Source: Ruminococcus sp.
GTDB lineage: Bacteria; Bacillota; Clostridia; Oscillospirales; Acutalibacteraceae
Direction: 5' to 3'
NCBI GenBank assembly: GCA_004558485.1
Contig: SFCS01000016.1
Location: 1-30,133, forward strand
DNA: 30,133 bases
Below the pieces are notes generated by a model. It made no database searches. It was not told where the DNA came from and worked only from the letters and a program-made list of their open reading frames with translations. Numbering within the stretch: position 1 is the first letter of the stretch; each line of letters begins with the position of its first letter. The position numbers and the translations under genes are program-made. This document shows, in pieces, positions 1 through 7,762 of this stretch.

Positions 1-1
1 A

Positions 2-1372
2 AGCTATTTGCGTGTGGGGCTGAACTATGACATCCTGGCGCGTCCTTTTATGATCGGCTCGCGACGGGCGACGCTCTTTTTTGTTGACGGTTTTGCAAAG
101 GATGAAATTCTCGAAAAGCTGCTCGAATATGTGATGTCGCTTAAAGACGAGGATCTCGCAAGCATCCGCACTGCAAGCGCGTTTGAGCAGAAGTATATCA
201 CCTACATTGAGACCGGAAGCGACGACGACATCCGCACCATCGCAACACAAGTGCTCTCCGGACTGGAGGCACTGGTCATCGAGGGCGTGCGGGATGTTGT
301 GATGATCGAGGCGCGTACGTTCCCGACGCGCAGCGTGGACGAGCCGGACACCGACCGCGTCATGCGCGGCTCGCACGACGGCTTTGTGGAAACGATGATA
401 TATAACACGGCACTGCTGCGCCGCCGTATCCGCGATCCGCGCCTCATCATCGAAATGACGCAGATCGGCGAGGTGTCCGCGACCGATGTCGCGGTGTGCT
501 ATATGCAGGGGCGCGTGGACAAGCGGCAGCTGGCGCTTTTGCAAAAAAAGCTCAAAGGCATCCACATTCCCGCACTCACCATGGCGCAGGAGAGTCTCGC
601 GGAATGCCTGGTGCGCGGGCAGTGGTATAACCCGTTTCCGAAGATCCGCTACACCGAGCGACCGGACAGCGCCGCGGCGTGCATCAGTGAGGGGCAGATC
701 ATCGTGCTGGTGGACAATTCCGCCGCCGCGATGGTGATTCCCTCCGCCATGATGGATTTTTTGCAGGACACAAACGATTTCTGTTTTCCGCCCATCATCG
801 GTACCTATCTGCGCCTTGTGCGTGCGGTCATTTTTCTCGGCACGCTGTTTTTGATGCCGCTGTGGTATCTGCTGATAAAAAATCCGGACAGTGTGCCGCA
901 GGCGCTGCATTTTTTGCTTATCCACGAGCCAAACGAGGTCCCCGTCCTTTTGCAGATCATTTTGGCGGAGCTGCTCATCGACGGGATAAAGCTCGCCTCC
1001 CTCAACACGCCGGACGCGCTCAACAATGCGTTCAGCGCTGTCGGCGGTCTCATTCTCGGCGAATTTGCGGTCCAAGCCGGCATTTTCTTGCCGGAGGTGC
1101 TGCTGTATATGGGCTTTACCGCCGCTGCGGGCTTTACACAGCCGAGCTTTGAGCTCGGTTATGCATTCAAGGTGCTGCGCCTTGTGACGGTGCTGCTCAT
1201 CGCCGTTTTGAACTGGGCGGGCTTTGCCATCGGCGTGGCACTCATACTGGTGCTGATGGCGACGACCGAGACGGTGGTCGGCAAGCGCTATCTCTATCCG
1301 CTCATTCCCTTCAACGGTAAAGCACTGCTGCGGCAGCTCTTCCGCTATCCCATCAACCGCGACAACTGCTGA
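2..1372 (+). CDS. spoVAF: SpoVAF/GerA-family spore germination protein (5' truncated by window)
   Basis: Membrane protein of the GerA/SpoVAF family, which sits in the inner spore membrane and takes part in germination. The reading frame is open to the left edge, so the N-terminus is missing. A TTG at 8 is available but has no ribosome site in view, and the family (about 490 residues) is longer than the roughly 456 seen. The soluble N-terminal part has the family signatures around ATLFFVDGF and RTFPTRSVDEPDTDRVMRG. The middle has FPKIRYTERPD and IIVLVDNSAAAMVIPSA, typical of this family, followed by hydrophobic segments over about the last 200 residues. SpoVAF rather than a GerA receptor A subunit is favoured by the DGFAKDE segment. 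No terminator separates it from the next gene, so its transcript can run into the SPOCS-LysM gene. In Bacillus, spoVA genes are transcribed in the forespore (known for the family, not shown here). Confidence 0.85.
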   Translation, partial: SYLRVGLNYDILARPFMIGSRRATLFFVDGFAKDEILEKLLEYVMSLKDEDLASIRTASAFEQKYITYIETGSDDDIRTIATQVLSGLEALVIEGVRDVVMIEARTFPTRSVDEPDTDRVMRGSHDGFVETMIYNTALLRRRIRDPRLIIEMTQIGEVSATDVAVCYMQGRVDKRQLALLQKKLKGIHIPALTMAQESLAECLVRGQWYNPFPKIRYTERPDSAAACISEGQIIVLVDNSAAAMVIPSAMMDFLQDTNDFCFPPIIGTYLRLVRAVIFLGTLFLMPLWYLLIKNPDSVPQALHFLLIHEPNEVPVLLQIILAELLIDGIKLASLNTPDALNNAFSAVGGLILGEFAVQAGIFLPEVLLYMGFTAAAGFTQPSFELGYAFKVLRLVTVLLIAVLNWAGFAIGVALILVLMATTETVVGKRYLYPLIPFNGKALLRQLFRYPINRDNC

Positions 1373-1400
1373 CATATTCCTCCGACGGCAGGCATATATA
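1373..1400 (+). promoter_or_regulatory. Sigma-E-like sporulation promoter for the SipL-like gene
   Basis: The -35 is CATATT (CATA at 1373-1376) and the -10 is CATATATA (1393-1400), separated by 16 bases. This resembles the B. subtilis sigma-E pattern CATATT / CATACAnT. The expected RNA start is near 1406, well upstream of the ribosome site at 1420-1425. The same CATA-N16/17-CATATA layout occurs at three other sporulation-type genes in this window. SipL is a mother-cell protein in C. difficile, which fits. Confidence 0.6.
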
Positions 1401-1425
1401 TGCGATGTATATTAAAGTCGGAGGA
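1378..1425 (+). promoter_or_regulatory. Inverted repeat that can mask the ribosome site of the SipL-like gene
   Basis: TCCTCCGAC (1378-1386) is perfectly complementary to GTCGGAGGA (1417-1425), and the right arm contains the Shine-Dalgarno GGAGGA. The 30-base loop holds the -10 element and a 12-base palindrome, GCATATATATGC (1392-1403). The left arm lies between -35 and -10, so RNA from the local promoter would lack it, whereas read-through from spoVAF would contain both arms. Confidence 0.6.
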
Positions 1426-1434
1426 GATGTCGTT

Positions 1435-2952
1435 ATGAGCTTTCAGACCGAAAATGTGACGGTGTGCGTTCTGAATACGGGGTTCGGCGGCGAGGGCGAG
1501 TGTCCGATCGACGGGGACTACCTGTTGCCGGATTATTGCCCCGACATTGCCGCAATACTCAAATGTACGGTGAAACCCGCGGTGCTGTCCCGCCAATGGA
1601 GCGGGGATAAGCTGCTCATCGACGGACAGTGCACGGTGAGTGTCCTGTATCTCGATGAGGAGCGCAAATGCGTGCGCGCGTTTTCCTGCGCCGAGCCGTT
1701 TTCCTGCAGCATCACCGCGCAAAACCCCACCGACACGCTGCCCTTTGTGTCGGCACGGGTAAACTATGTCAACTGTCGGGCAGCAAGCCCGCGCCGCATC
1801 GGTGTGCACGGTGCGTTGACGGTGAAGATGCAGCAGATGCCGTTCGGGGAAGAAACAGTGCTGTCGGACATCGACGGTGACGGCATCTGCAAAAAGACGG
1901 AAACGGTCGCCTATTCCGCGCCTGCGGGCAGCGCCGAAAAGATGTTTACGGTGAGCGAGGTGGTGGACATCGGCAGCGGCAAGCCGCCGGTGGAAATGCC
2001 GGTGCGCTTTTCCTGCACACCGCTTGTCACCGCGTGTAAGCAGCTGCCGGACAAAGCGATCGTCAAGGGCAATGTGCAGCTGCACACCCTGTATGTCGCG
2101 GATGCGACGGCGGGGACGACCGAGAAAGCAACACACGAATTTCCGTTCAGTCAGATTTTGGATCTCGAAGGCCTTGATGACGACTGCAGGTGTGTGACGC
2201 ATGCGGAGGTTCTGTCTGCCGAGGTACACGCGACCGCCGATCCGAACGGCAGAAACACGCTGCTGGCGGTGACGATCAAGCTATGCGTGCGGGCGGAGGC
2301 TTTCCGCAACAGCACGGTCGATATCGTGACGGATGCCTATTGCACGGCGTGCCCCGGCGAGACAGAGACGATACGCCTTGTCACCGAGCAGCTCTGTAAT
2401 GTGCGTCAGGAAAACACCGCGCTCAAGGAGGTGTTGGAGCTGCCGAGTGACTCCATGGCGGAGATCGTGGATCTTTGGTGTGAGCTGTTGCCGGTGACCA
2501 CCCGCATGGAGGGCGACACGGCATATATCGACGGTCATTTGCAGATTTCCATGCTCGGTCGCGACCGCGACGGCGGCATCGCCTATTATGAGCATGCCGA
2601 CGCCTACACACTGCAATATGACGACCGCTGCGACGATATGCGCGCCGAGGTGGCGCCTGCCGACACGGAATATGCCATCGTCGGCGGCAGGATCGAGGTG
2701 CGGCTGGAGCTTGCCGTCTGTCGGCTTTGCTACACGCGCGGCGAGCAGACGGCGCTTTGCCGCTTTGAGACGGCGGCAGAGCCCTATCCCGCCGAGCGGG
2801 CGGCGGTGCGCATTCGCCGCGCCAAGCAGGGGGACAGCGTGTGGGACATTGCCAAGAGCTGCCACACAGCGCCCGCTGCCGTGAAAGAGGAGAACGGCAT
2901 CGCCGGAGACACGCTCCCCGAGGATATGCTGCTCTTGCTGCCGCTTTGCTGA
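1435..2952 (+). CDS. sipL: SPOCS (DUF3794) - LysM spore coat/cortex morphogenetic protein, SipL-like
   Basis: 505 residues. Three SPOCS/DUF3794-like stretches can be seen (from about residues 28, 190 and 340), with the hallmark DYLLPDYCPDIAAIL near the N-terminus. A LysM domain closes the protein (about 458-505, starting IRRAKQGDSVWDIA). This SPOCS-repeat plus C-terminal LysM order is that of SipL, the clostridial protein that binds the coat ATPase SpoIVA and is needed for coat attachment around the forespore. Start: ATG 1435 has GGAGGA (1420-1425) nine bases upstream. An in-frame ATG at 1405 has no ribosome site and would lie at or before the predicted RNA start. No signal peptide is visible, consistent with action in the mother-cell cytoplasm. 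It follows spoVAF without a terminator and ends in a strong one. Other DUF3794 proteins exist, so the exact orthology is an inference. Confidence 0.78.
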   Translation: MSFQTENVTVCVLNTGFGGEGECPIDGDYLLPDYCPDIAAILKCTVKPAVLSRQWSGDKLLIDGQCTVSVLYLDEERKCVRAFSCAEPFSCSITAQNPTDTLPFVSARVNYVNCRAASPRRIGVHGALTVKMQQMPFGEETVLSDIDGDGICKKTETVAYSAPAGSAEKMFTVSEVVDIGSGKPPVEMPVRFSCTPLVTACKQLPDKAIVKGNVQLHTLYVADATAGTTEKATHEFPFSQILDLEGLDDDCRCVTHAEVLSAEVHATADPNGRNTLLAVTIKLCVRAEAFRNSTVDIVTDAYCTACPGETETIRLVTEQLCNVRQENTALKEVLELPSDSMAEIVDLWCELLPVTTRMEGDTAYIDGHLQISMLGRDRDGGIAYYEHADAYTLQYDDRCDDMRAEVAPADTEYAIVGGRIEVRLELAVCRLCYTRGEQTALCRFETAAEPYPAERAAVRIRRAKQGDSVWDIAKSCHTAPAAVKEENGIAGDTLPEDMLLLLPLC

Positions 2953-2957
2953 GAAAC

Positions 2958-2989
2958 AAAAAAGGAGCTGCATCGCAGCTCCTTTTTTT
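2958..2989 (+). terminator. Rho-independent terminator after the SipL-like gene
   Basis: Perfect stem AAAGGAGCTGC / GCAGCTCCTTT around the loop ATC, followed by a run of seven T. An A-run on the left side means it could also stop minus-strand transcription. Confidence 0.93.
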
Positions 2990-2990
2990 C

Positions 2991-3019
2991 TTGTCTTTTC
3001 CGATAAAATGCGGTATACT
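2991..3019 (+). promoter_or_regulatory. Sigma-A promoter of murL-murD2
   Basis: TTGTCT (2991-2996), 17-base spacer, TATACT (3014-3019). It starts directly after the preceding terminator and leaves a leader of about 25 bases before murL, giving the pair its own vegetative transcript. Confidence 0.7.
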
Positions 3020-3050
3020 ACATACAGAATTTGTAAATTGGAGTGCGTGT

Positions 3051-4406
3051 ATGAAAACCTTTGTCGCTCTGCGGGAAACCTATCCCGTCTTTCGCTTTCA
3101 TGCCTATGATCTGACGCTTTCCGAAAAAACGGTGGAGATCACCTATCATTTTGAGATCGCGGGGCTTGCCGCCTTTGCGCCGCACTGGTCGTTTCCGCGC
3201 GGCACGGCGGCGGTGACGGCGGACGATCCGACGCTGCGGCGGCTGGCGTTTTCGCTCGGCATGGTGGAGCTTGTGAGCTATTGGAAGCTGTGCTGCTGTC
3301 CGCGGGTGGAAATTCTCGCGGGAGCGCTTGATGATGCGCAGTGCACCTGGTGGAAACGGCTGTATTTCCACGGGCTGGGCGAGTTTTTCTATCGCAACGG
3401 CATCACGCCTGACGCCGACAGCTTCATGGAGCTTGTCTCATGCGGCGAGCCGATCGAGGGCGCGTCTGCGCCGATGCCGAAAAACGGCTGTCTCGTGCCG
3501 ATCGGAGGGGGCAAGGACTCTGCGGTGACACTGGAGCTTTTGCGCGGACAAAAGGCGACGAACTTTTGCTATATCATCAACCCCCGCGGCGCGACGCTGG
3601 AAACGGTGAAGGCGGCGGGCTATGATGCGGCGCACACGCTGGCGGTGCACCGCACACTGGATAAGACCATGCTGGAATTGAACCGCGCGGGATTTCTCAA
3701 CGGTCACACGCCGTTTTCTGCCATCGTGGCGTTTTCGAGCGTGCTGACGGCATACCTGCAAGGGCTGCGGTATGTGGTGCTGTCGAACGAGTCGAGCGCC
3801 AATGAGAGCACCGTCGCGGGCAGCACGGTCAATCATCAGTATTCCAAGAGCTTCGCTTTCGAGCGGGATTTCCATGAATATGAAGAAAAGTATATCGCCT
3901 CCGGCGTGCTGTATTTCAGCCTCCTGCGCCCGATGAGCGAATATAAGATCGCACAGCTTTTTGCCGCAATGCCGCAGTATCACCGCGTTTTCCGCAGCTG
4001 CAATGTCGGCAGCAGGGAGGATATCTGGTGCGGGCACTGTCCGAAGTGTCTGTTTGTGTTTCTGATCCTGTCGCCGTTTTTGCCGCATGCCGCCGTGTGC
4101 GACATTTTCGGCAGGGATATGCTGGCGGATGAAAGCATGCAGCCCGTTTTTGATCAGCTCATCGGCATCTCGCCGGAAAAGCCGTTTGAGTGCGTCGGCA
4201 GTCGCGGCGAGGTGAACACCGCCGCCGTGCAGACCGTGCGGCAGATGGAGGCGGCGGGAGAAAAGCTGCCGTATCTGCTGCAATACTATAAGACGACGCC
4301 GCTTTTTGCGCAATATAGCAGGGCGCCGCACGCCTATGAGAACGACTATGACGCGGAAAACCTGTTGCCGCCCGCGTTCGCGGCGCTGGTGCGTGCAGCC
4401 TACTGA
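3051..4406 (+). CDS. murL: MurL: UDP-MurNAc-L-alanyl-L-glutamate epimerase
   Basis: 451 residues. MurL inverts the terminal L-Glu of UDP-MurNAc-L-Ala-L-Glu to D-Glu in an ATP- and Mg-dependent reaction in the cytoplasm; it was described in Xanthomonas oryzae together with MurD2. Family signatures are present in order: LYFHGLGEFFYRNG (about 105-118), the PP-loop-like IGGGKDS (151-157), NGHTPF, SNESSA (245-250), VNHQYSKSFAFE, YFSLLRPMSEYKIA, the cysteine cluster WCGHCPKC (C327, C330, C333), IFGRDML and KPFECVG. The PP-loop fits an adenylating enzyme. Start: ATG 3051 has GGAG at 3040-3043 and lies just below a sigma-A promoter; the open frame continues upstream to 2841, but that part crosses the previous gene and its terminator. 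A murD-type ligase follows 13 bases later, as expected for the MurD2 partner. Recognition is from remembered family motifs, not a search. Confidence 0.88.
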   Translation: MKTFVALRETYPVFRFHAYDLTLSEKTVEITYHFEIAGLAAFAPHWSFPRGTAAVTADDPTLRRLAFSLGMVELVSYWKLCCCPRVEILAGALDDAQCTWWKRLYFHGLGEFFYRNGITPDADSFMELVSCGEPIEGASAPMPKNGCLVPIGGGKDSAVTLELLRGQKATNFCYIINPRGATLETVKAAGYDAAHTLAVHRTLDKTMLELNRAGFLNGHTPFSAIVAFSSVLTAYLQGLRYVVLSNESSANESTVAGSTVNHQYSKSFAFERDFHEYEEKYIASGVLYFSLLRPMSEYKIAQLFAAMPQYHRVFRSCNVGSREDIWCGHCPKCLFVFLILSPFLPHAAVCDIFGRDMLADESMQPVFDQLIGISPEKPFECVGSRGEVNTAAVQTVRQMEAAGEKLPYLLQYYKTTPLFAQYSRAPHAYENDYDAENLLPPAFAALVRAAY

Positions 4407-4419
4407 GAAAGGGTGAGGG

Positions 4420-5745
4420 ATGTTGAAGGAGACGCTTTACCGGCTGTGTGCCGGAAAACGGGTGCTGCTTTTGGGCTTCGGCAGAGAGGGGCGCTCCACA
4501 CTGCGGCTCTTGACCGCGGTGGGCGGCTGGGCCTCGCTGACGGTGGCGGACGAAAACCGCGTGGACACGGGCGATATTCCGCTTGTGTGCGGGGAGAACT
4601 ATCAGGATGCCATCGAAGGCAGCGATGTGGTGTTCAAAAGCCCCGGCGTGGTGCTGAAAAAGCCCTTTGACAGCTATTCTGCGTTTATCACCTCGCAGAC
4701 GGAGGTCTTTCTGTCGGTCTATGGCAGGCAGTGCATCGGCATCACCGGCACAAAGGGCAAAAGCACCTCTTCGACGCTTTTGTATCATGTGCTGAAGGAG
4801 GCAGGCATCGGCTGTGTGCTGCTCGGCAACATCGGCATCCCGCCGTTTGACCGCGTTGCGGAGATCGGGCCGCACACGCTGGTGGTGATGGAGCTTTCCT
4901 GCCACCAGCTGGAGTATACGCGCTTTGCCCCGCACACGGCGGTGCTGCTCAACATTTTTGAAGAGCACCTCGACCACTACGGCACTTTTGAAAAATACCG
5001 CGCTGCCAAGGAGAACATCTATCGCTGTCAGGAAACGGGCGACTTCCTTTTCTGCAACATTCACGATCTGCCGACGGCGGGCACCTGCCGCAGCACGGTC
5101 GTTTCCGTTTCCGGCGACGGGACGCCCGCCGATGTGACGGTGACGGGCGAGACCGTGCGCCTGCCCGACGGCACGACATACACGATCCCCGCCGACCGCA
5201 TCCGCCTGCACGGCAAGCACAATGCATTCGACATTGCCGTCGTGTATGCGATCGCGACGCGCAGCGGCATCACCGACGAGACCTTCACAAAGGCGCTCAT
5301 TTCCTATGAACCGCTGCCGCATCGGCTACAGCCGCTCGGCGAAATTGACGGCATTCGGTTCTATGACGACTCCATTTCCACCATCGGAGAGACCACCATG
5401 CGCGCACTCGACACGCTGCCGGACACCGACACCGTGCTCATCGGCGGCATGGAGCGCGGCATCGATTATACGGCGCTTGTCCGCTATCTTTCCGACAGCC
5501 CCGTTGAACATATCCTGCTGATGGAGGCGACGGGGGAGCGGATCTATAAAGAGGCGATGGCGCTGCCGGTGAAACACCCCGAACGCTTTGAGACCGTGGG
5601 TGACCTCAAAAATGCGGTCGCCGTCGCCAAGCGGGTGACGGCAAAGGGCAAGATTTGTCTGTTGTCACCCGCCGCCGCCAGCTACGGCATCTTCAAAAAC
5701 TTCGAGGAACGCGGCGAGGTGTTCCAAAAGCTGGTAAAAGCATGA
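4420..5745 (+). CDS. murD2: MurD-type ligase, probably MurD2 (UDP-MurNAc-L-alanine:L-glutamate ligase)
   Basis: 441 residues, the usual MurD length. An N-terminal nucleotide-binding fold (LLLGFGREGRS, about 18-28) is followed by the ATP-binding P-loop GITGTKGKST (107-116, K114) of Mur ligases. Then come LSCHQLEYT, NIFEEHLDHYGTFEKY with the EHLDHYG signature, LHGKHNAFDIA and the C-terminal YDDSIST and GGMERGIDY. Ordinary MurD adds D-Glu to UDP-MurNAc-L-Ala; MurD2 adds L-Glu, and MurL then epimerises it. Sequence alone does not tell me the glutamate stereochemistry. The MurD2 call rests on the tight downstream position (13 bases) and shared promoter with murL. Start ATG 4420 follows a GGGTGAGGG-type ribosome site. 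If the genome also carries a canonical murD and murI, this copy would be auxiliary. Confidence 0.8.
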   Translation: MLKETLYRLCAGKRVLLLGFGREGRSTLRLLTAVGGWASLTVADENRVDTGDIPLVCGENYQDAIEGSDVVFKSPGVVLKKPFDSYSAFITSQTEVFLSVYGRQCIGITGTKGKSTSSTLLYHVLKEAGIGCVLLGNIGIPPFDRVAEIGPHTLVVMELSCHQLEYTRFAPHTAVLLNIFEEHLDHYGTFEKYRAAKENIYRCQETGDFLFCNIHDLPTAGTCRSTVVSVSGDGTPADVTVTGETVRLPDGTTYTIPADRIRLHGKHNAFDIAVVYAIATRSGITDETFTKALISYEPLPHRLQPLGEIDGIRFYDDSISTIGETTMRALDTLPDTDTVLIGGMERGIDYTALVRYLSDSPVEHILLMEATGERIYKEAMALPVKHPERFETVGDLKNAVAVAKRVTAKGKICLLSPAAASYGIFKNFEERGEVFQKLVKA

Positions 5746-5779
5746 AAAAAAGCCTTCGCATCGTGAGATGCAAAGGCTT
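5745..5779 (-). terminator. Terminator for the minus-strand asd-dapA-dapB transcript (left copy of a duplicated hairpin)
   Basis: Stem AAGCCTTCGCATC / GATGCAAAGGCTT around loop GTGA (5750-5779), with an A-run 5745-5751 that becomes a U-run in minus-strand RNA. The single C-A mismatch on the plus strand is a G-U pair on the minus strand, so the hairpin is best formed there. On the plus strand no T-run follows. A near-identical hairpin lies at 6031-6054. Confidence 0.75.
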
Positions 5780-6030
5780 AGACTGTCAAAAAAGTCCGCA
5801 GGACGCAAAAGCGTATTTCGACGAAAAAGTGTAAGCAGAGGGTTTAACGAGTCAGAGGAGCGTTTCTGCGAAACGCCCGCTTTTGCTGTCGGCGTCATCT
5901 GCAGGAAGCCGATGTCGTCTTCCTGCCGCCCTATCGTATACATATACGCCGACGGGGGCGGTTTCCTTGCTCCTGCGGTTTTTAGACAGCCTCCCAGCGT
6001 GTCGAAAAACAAGTTTTTTGACACGCTGTG
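5780..6030. repeat. Hairpin-rich non-coding repeat-like (MITE-like) element
   Basis: About 250 bases without a credible gene. The ends carry an imperfect terminal inverted repeat: AGACTGTCAAAAAAGT at 5780-5795 against the complement of 6011-6027, sharing TGTCAAAAAA. Nested inside are several perfect or near-perfect hairpins: GCGTTTC/GAAACGC, GCAGGAAG/CTTCCTGC, the palindrome CGTATACATATACG, and AGCGTGTC with its partner GACACGCT (5996-6027). The whole is bracketed by two direct copies of CCTTCGCATCGTGAGATGC. Open frames through it have no ribosome site and no recognisable product. It looks like a mobile or interspersed repeat, but copy number cannot be judged from one window. Confidence 0.6.
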
Positions 6031-6062
6031 CCTTCGCATCGTGAGATGCGAAGGCTTTTTTT
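6031..6062 (+). terminator. Terminator for the plus-strand murL-murD2 transcript (right copy of a duplicated hairpin)
   Basis: Perfect 10-base stem CCTTCGCATC / GATGCGAAGG around loop GTGA, followed by C and seven T (6056-6062). It shares the stem and loop orientation with the hairpin at 5750-5779, but only this copy has the T-run needed in the plus direction. Confidence 0.85.
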
Positions 6063-6095
6063 CATAGTGTCATCGGGGCGGGATCTTCCGCGGTC

Positions 6096-6839
6096 TTATA
6101 GCATATCTTTCATGGAATACAGCCCCGCCGGTTTCCCGACAAGGAATGCGGCGGCGTTCAGCGCGCCGACGGCGAAGATCTCCTTCGACATGGCAAGGTG
6201 GGAAAGGGTGATGACCTCGTCCCGTCCGCCGAAAATGACCTCATGCTCGCCGACGATCGTGCCGGCACGCACGGAGGAAATACCGATCTCGGTCTTTTCG
6301 CGCTTTTGCCGCACGCTGTGGCGGTCATAGACATAGTGCGGCTCGAAGGAAAGTCCTGCCTTCGCCGCGTCCGCCAGCATGAGCGCTGTGCCCGAGGGAG
6401 CGTCCACCTTCTGATTGTGGTGCTTTTCGACGATCTCGATGTCAAAATCGTTGCCGAGCACTCTTGCCGCCTTTTCCACCAGCGCCGACAAAAGGTTCAC
6501 GCCGATGGACATGTTGGCGGAGAAGAAAACCGGCACTTTTTCGGAAAGCGCCCGCACGGCGGCAAGCTGTTCGTCCGACAGCCCCGTGGTGGCGATGATG
6601 ACGGGAAGATGCCGCCCTTCGGCAAGCGTCAGCACCGTTTGCAGCATAGCGGGATGGGAAAAGTCGATGATAATGTCGGCAGGGATGTCGATGTCGGCGG
6701 TGGCGAACACGGGGAAAGCCCCCGTGCTGTCCGCGACGCGATCCAGTCCCGCGACGATCTCGCAGCCGTCGCGTTCGGCGACGGTGCGGGTAATGACCTG
6801 CCCCATTTTTCCGTTGCAGCCGGAAAGAATGATCTTCAA
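6096..6839 (-). CDS. dapB: 4-hydroxy-tetrahydrodipicolinate reductase
   Basis: 247 residues. DapB reduces the DapA product to tetrahydrodipicolinate with NAD(P)H, on the route to diaminopimelate and lysine. An N-terminal Rossmann motif ILSGCNGKMGQ is followed by IDFSHPA, the NAD(P)-site ATTGLS, the active-site EKHHNQKVDAPSGTA and the C-terminal GEHEVIFGG and SHLAMSKEIFAVGA. Start choice: an in-frame GTG at 6848 would overlap the dapA stop, but the ribosome site AAAGGAG abuts it. TTG at 6839 has that site eight bases upstream and gives the usual N-terminus MKIILSGCNGKMG, so I place the start there, 5 bases after dapA. It is the last gene of asd-dapA-dapB, whose RNA probably ends at 5745-5779. 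In spore-formers the same pathway also feeds dipicolinate. Confidence 0.96.
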   Translation of the reverse strand: MKIILSGCNGKMGQVITRTVAERDGCEIVAGLDRVADSTGAFPVFATADIDIPADIIIDFSHPAMLQTVLTLAEGRHLPVIIATTGLSDEQLAAVRALSEKVPVFFSANMSIGVNLLSALVEKAARVLGNDFDIEIVEKHHNQKVDAPSGTALMLADAAKAGLSFEPHYVYDRHSVRQKREKTEIGISSVRAGTIVGEHEVIFGGRDEVITLSHLAMSKEIFAVGALNAAAFLVGKPAGLYSMKDML

Positions 6840-6844
6840 AGCAC

Positions 6845-7738
6845 TCACTCCTTTAATGCACCGACGCGGACAAGCTCTGCCTTCAGCGCAGCACGCTTAT
6901 CGGCAGCCATCGGCACGAGCGGCAGCCGCACAGGGCCGGTCTGCAGCCCCAGCATCTCCATGGCCTCCTTCACGGGGATGGGGTTGACATCGCTGAACAG
7001 CGCGTGAATGAGCGGGAGATATTTCAGCTGCAGTTTTCGCGCTCCCGCCGCGTCGCCCTCAAAGAAGCGGGCGCAGATGGCATGCGTTTCGGCGGGCAGA
7101 ATGTTGGACAAAACGGAAATAACGCCCATGCCGCCGAGCGACAGGATCGGCACGATCTGATCGTCGTTGCCGGAATAGATAATAAGATCGTCCCCGCAAA
7201 GCTGTTTCGTGGTCGCGACGGAGGAAATGTCGCCGTTCGCCTCCTTGACGGCGACGATGCGGGGATGCTTTGACAGTTCTTTATAGGTTTCGGGCTTAAT
7301 ATTCACGCCGGTGCGGGAGGGAACATTATACAGAATGATCGGCGCATCCACGCGATCGGCAACATAGGTATAGTGTGCGACAAGCCCTGCCTGCGAGGTC
7401 TTGTTATAATACGGCGTCACCATCAGCAGCGCATCCGCGCCGACAGCGACAGCGTCGTTGCACAGTCCGACGGAATACACGGTGTCGTTGCTGCCCGCGC
7501 CCGCAATGATCGGCACGCGCCCCGCAGCCGCCTTGACGGCGGTCTCGATCACCTTGACATGATCGGCATAATTGAGTGTGGATTTCTCACCCGTCGTGCC
7601 GCAGATGACCAGTGCGTCCACGCCGCCCGCGATTTGCTCGTTCACAAGGCTCGTGAGCCGCTCGAAGTTGACGGAGGTGTCCTCATGCATCGGGGTAACA
7701 AGGGCGGTAGCCACGCCGGTGAAAACAGGTTTTTTCAT
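6845..7738 (-). CDS. dapA: 4-hydroxy-tetrahydrodipicolinate synthase
   Basis: 297 residues. A class I aldolase of the cytoplasm that condenses pyruvate with aspartate semialdehyde, the committed step to diaminopimelate and lysine. Active-site residues line up with E. coli DapA at a constant +4 offset: GTTGE at 47-51 (T48, T49), Y111 in PYYNK, Y137 in YNVPSRTG, R142, and the Schiff-base lysine K165 in VAVKEANGD. The ATG at 7738 has AAGGGG about 8 bases upstream. It lies 24 bases below asd and 5 bases above dapB, so the three genes form one transcription unit in pathway order. Confidence 0.97.
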   Translation of the reverse strand: MKKPVFTGVATALVTPMHEDTSVNFERLTSLVNEQIAGGVDALVICGTTGEKSTLNYADHVKVIETAVKAAAGRVPIIAGAGSNDTVYSVGLCNDAVAVGADALLMVTPYYNKTSQAGLVAHYTYVADRVDAPIILYNVPSRTGVNIKPETYKELSKHPRIVAVKEANGDISSVATTKQLCGDDLIIYSGNDDQIVPILSLGGMGVISVLSNILPAETHAICARFFEGDAAGARKLQLKYLPLIHALFSDVNPIPVKEAMEMLGLQTGPVRLPLVPMAADKRAALKAELVRVGALKE

Positions 7739-7762
7739 GCAAAAATCCCCTTCTTCAGTATA

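Noticed and set aside
1345..2229. A 294-codon minus-strand open frame opposite the SipL-like gene
   Set aside because: Shadow of a GC-rich coding strand; low-complexity Arg/His composition and no ribosome site or known motif.
3003..3028. A second, sigma-E-like promoter for murL (ATA, 15 bases, CATACAGA)
   Set aside because: The spacer is too short and the -10 deviates; the sigma-A promoter at 2991-3019 is a better explanation.
2841..3050. A 70-residue N-terminal extension of MurL
   Set aside because: It overlaps the SipL-like gene, a strong terminator and the murL promoter; ATG 3051 has its own ribosome site.
5768..6067. Open frames of about 100 codons on both strands through the hairpin-rich element
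   Set aside because: No ribosome site, the frames begin and end in terminator hairpins, and the sequence is better explained as a structured repeat.
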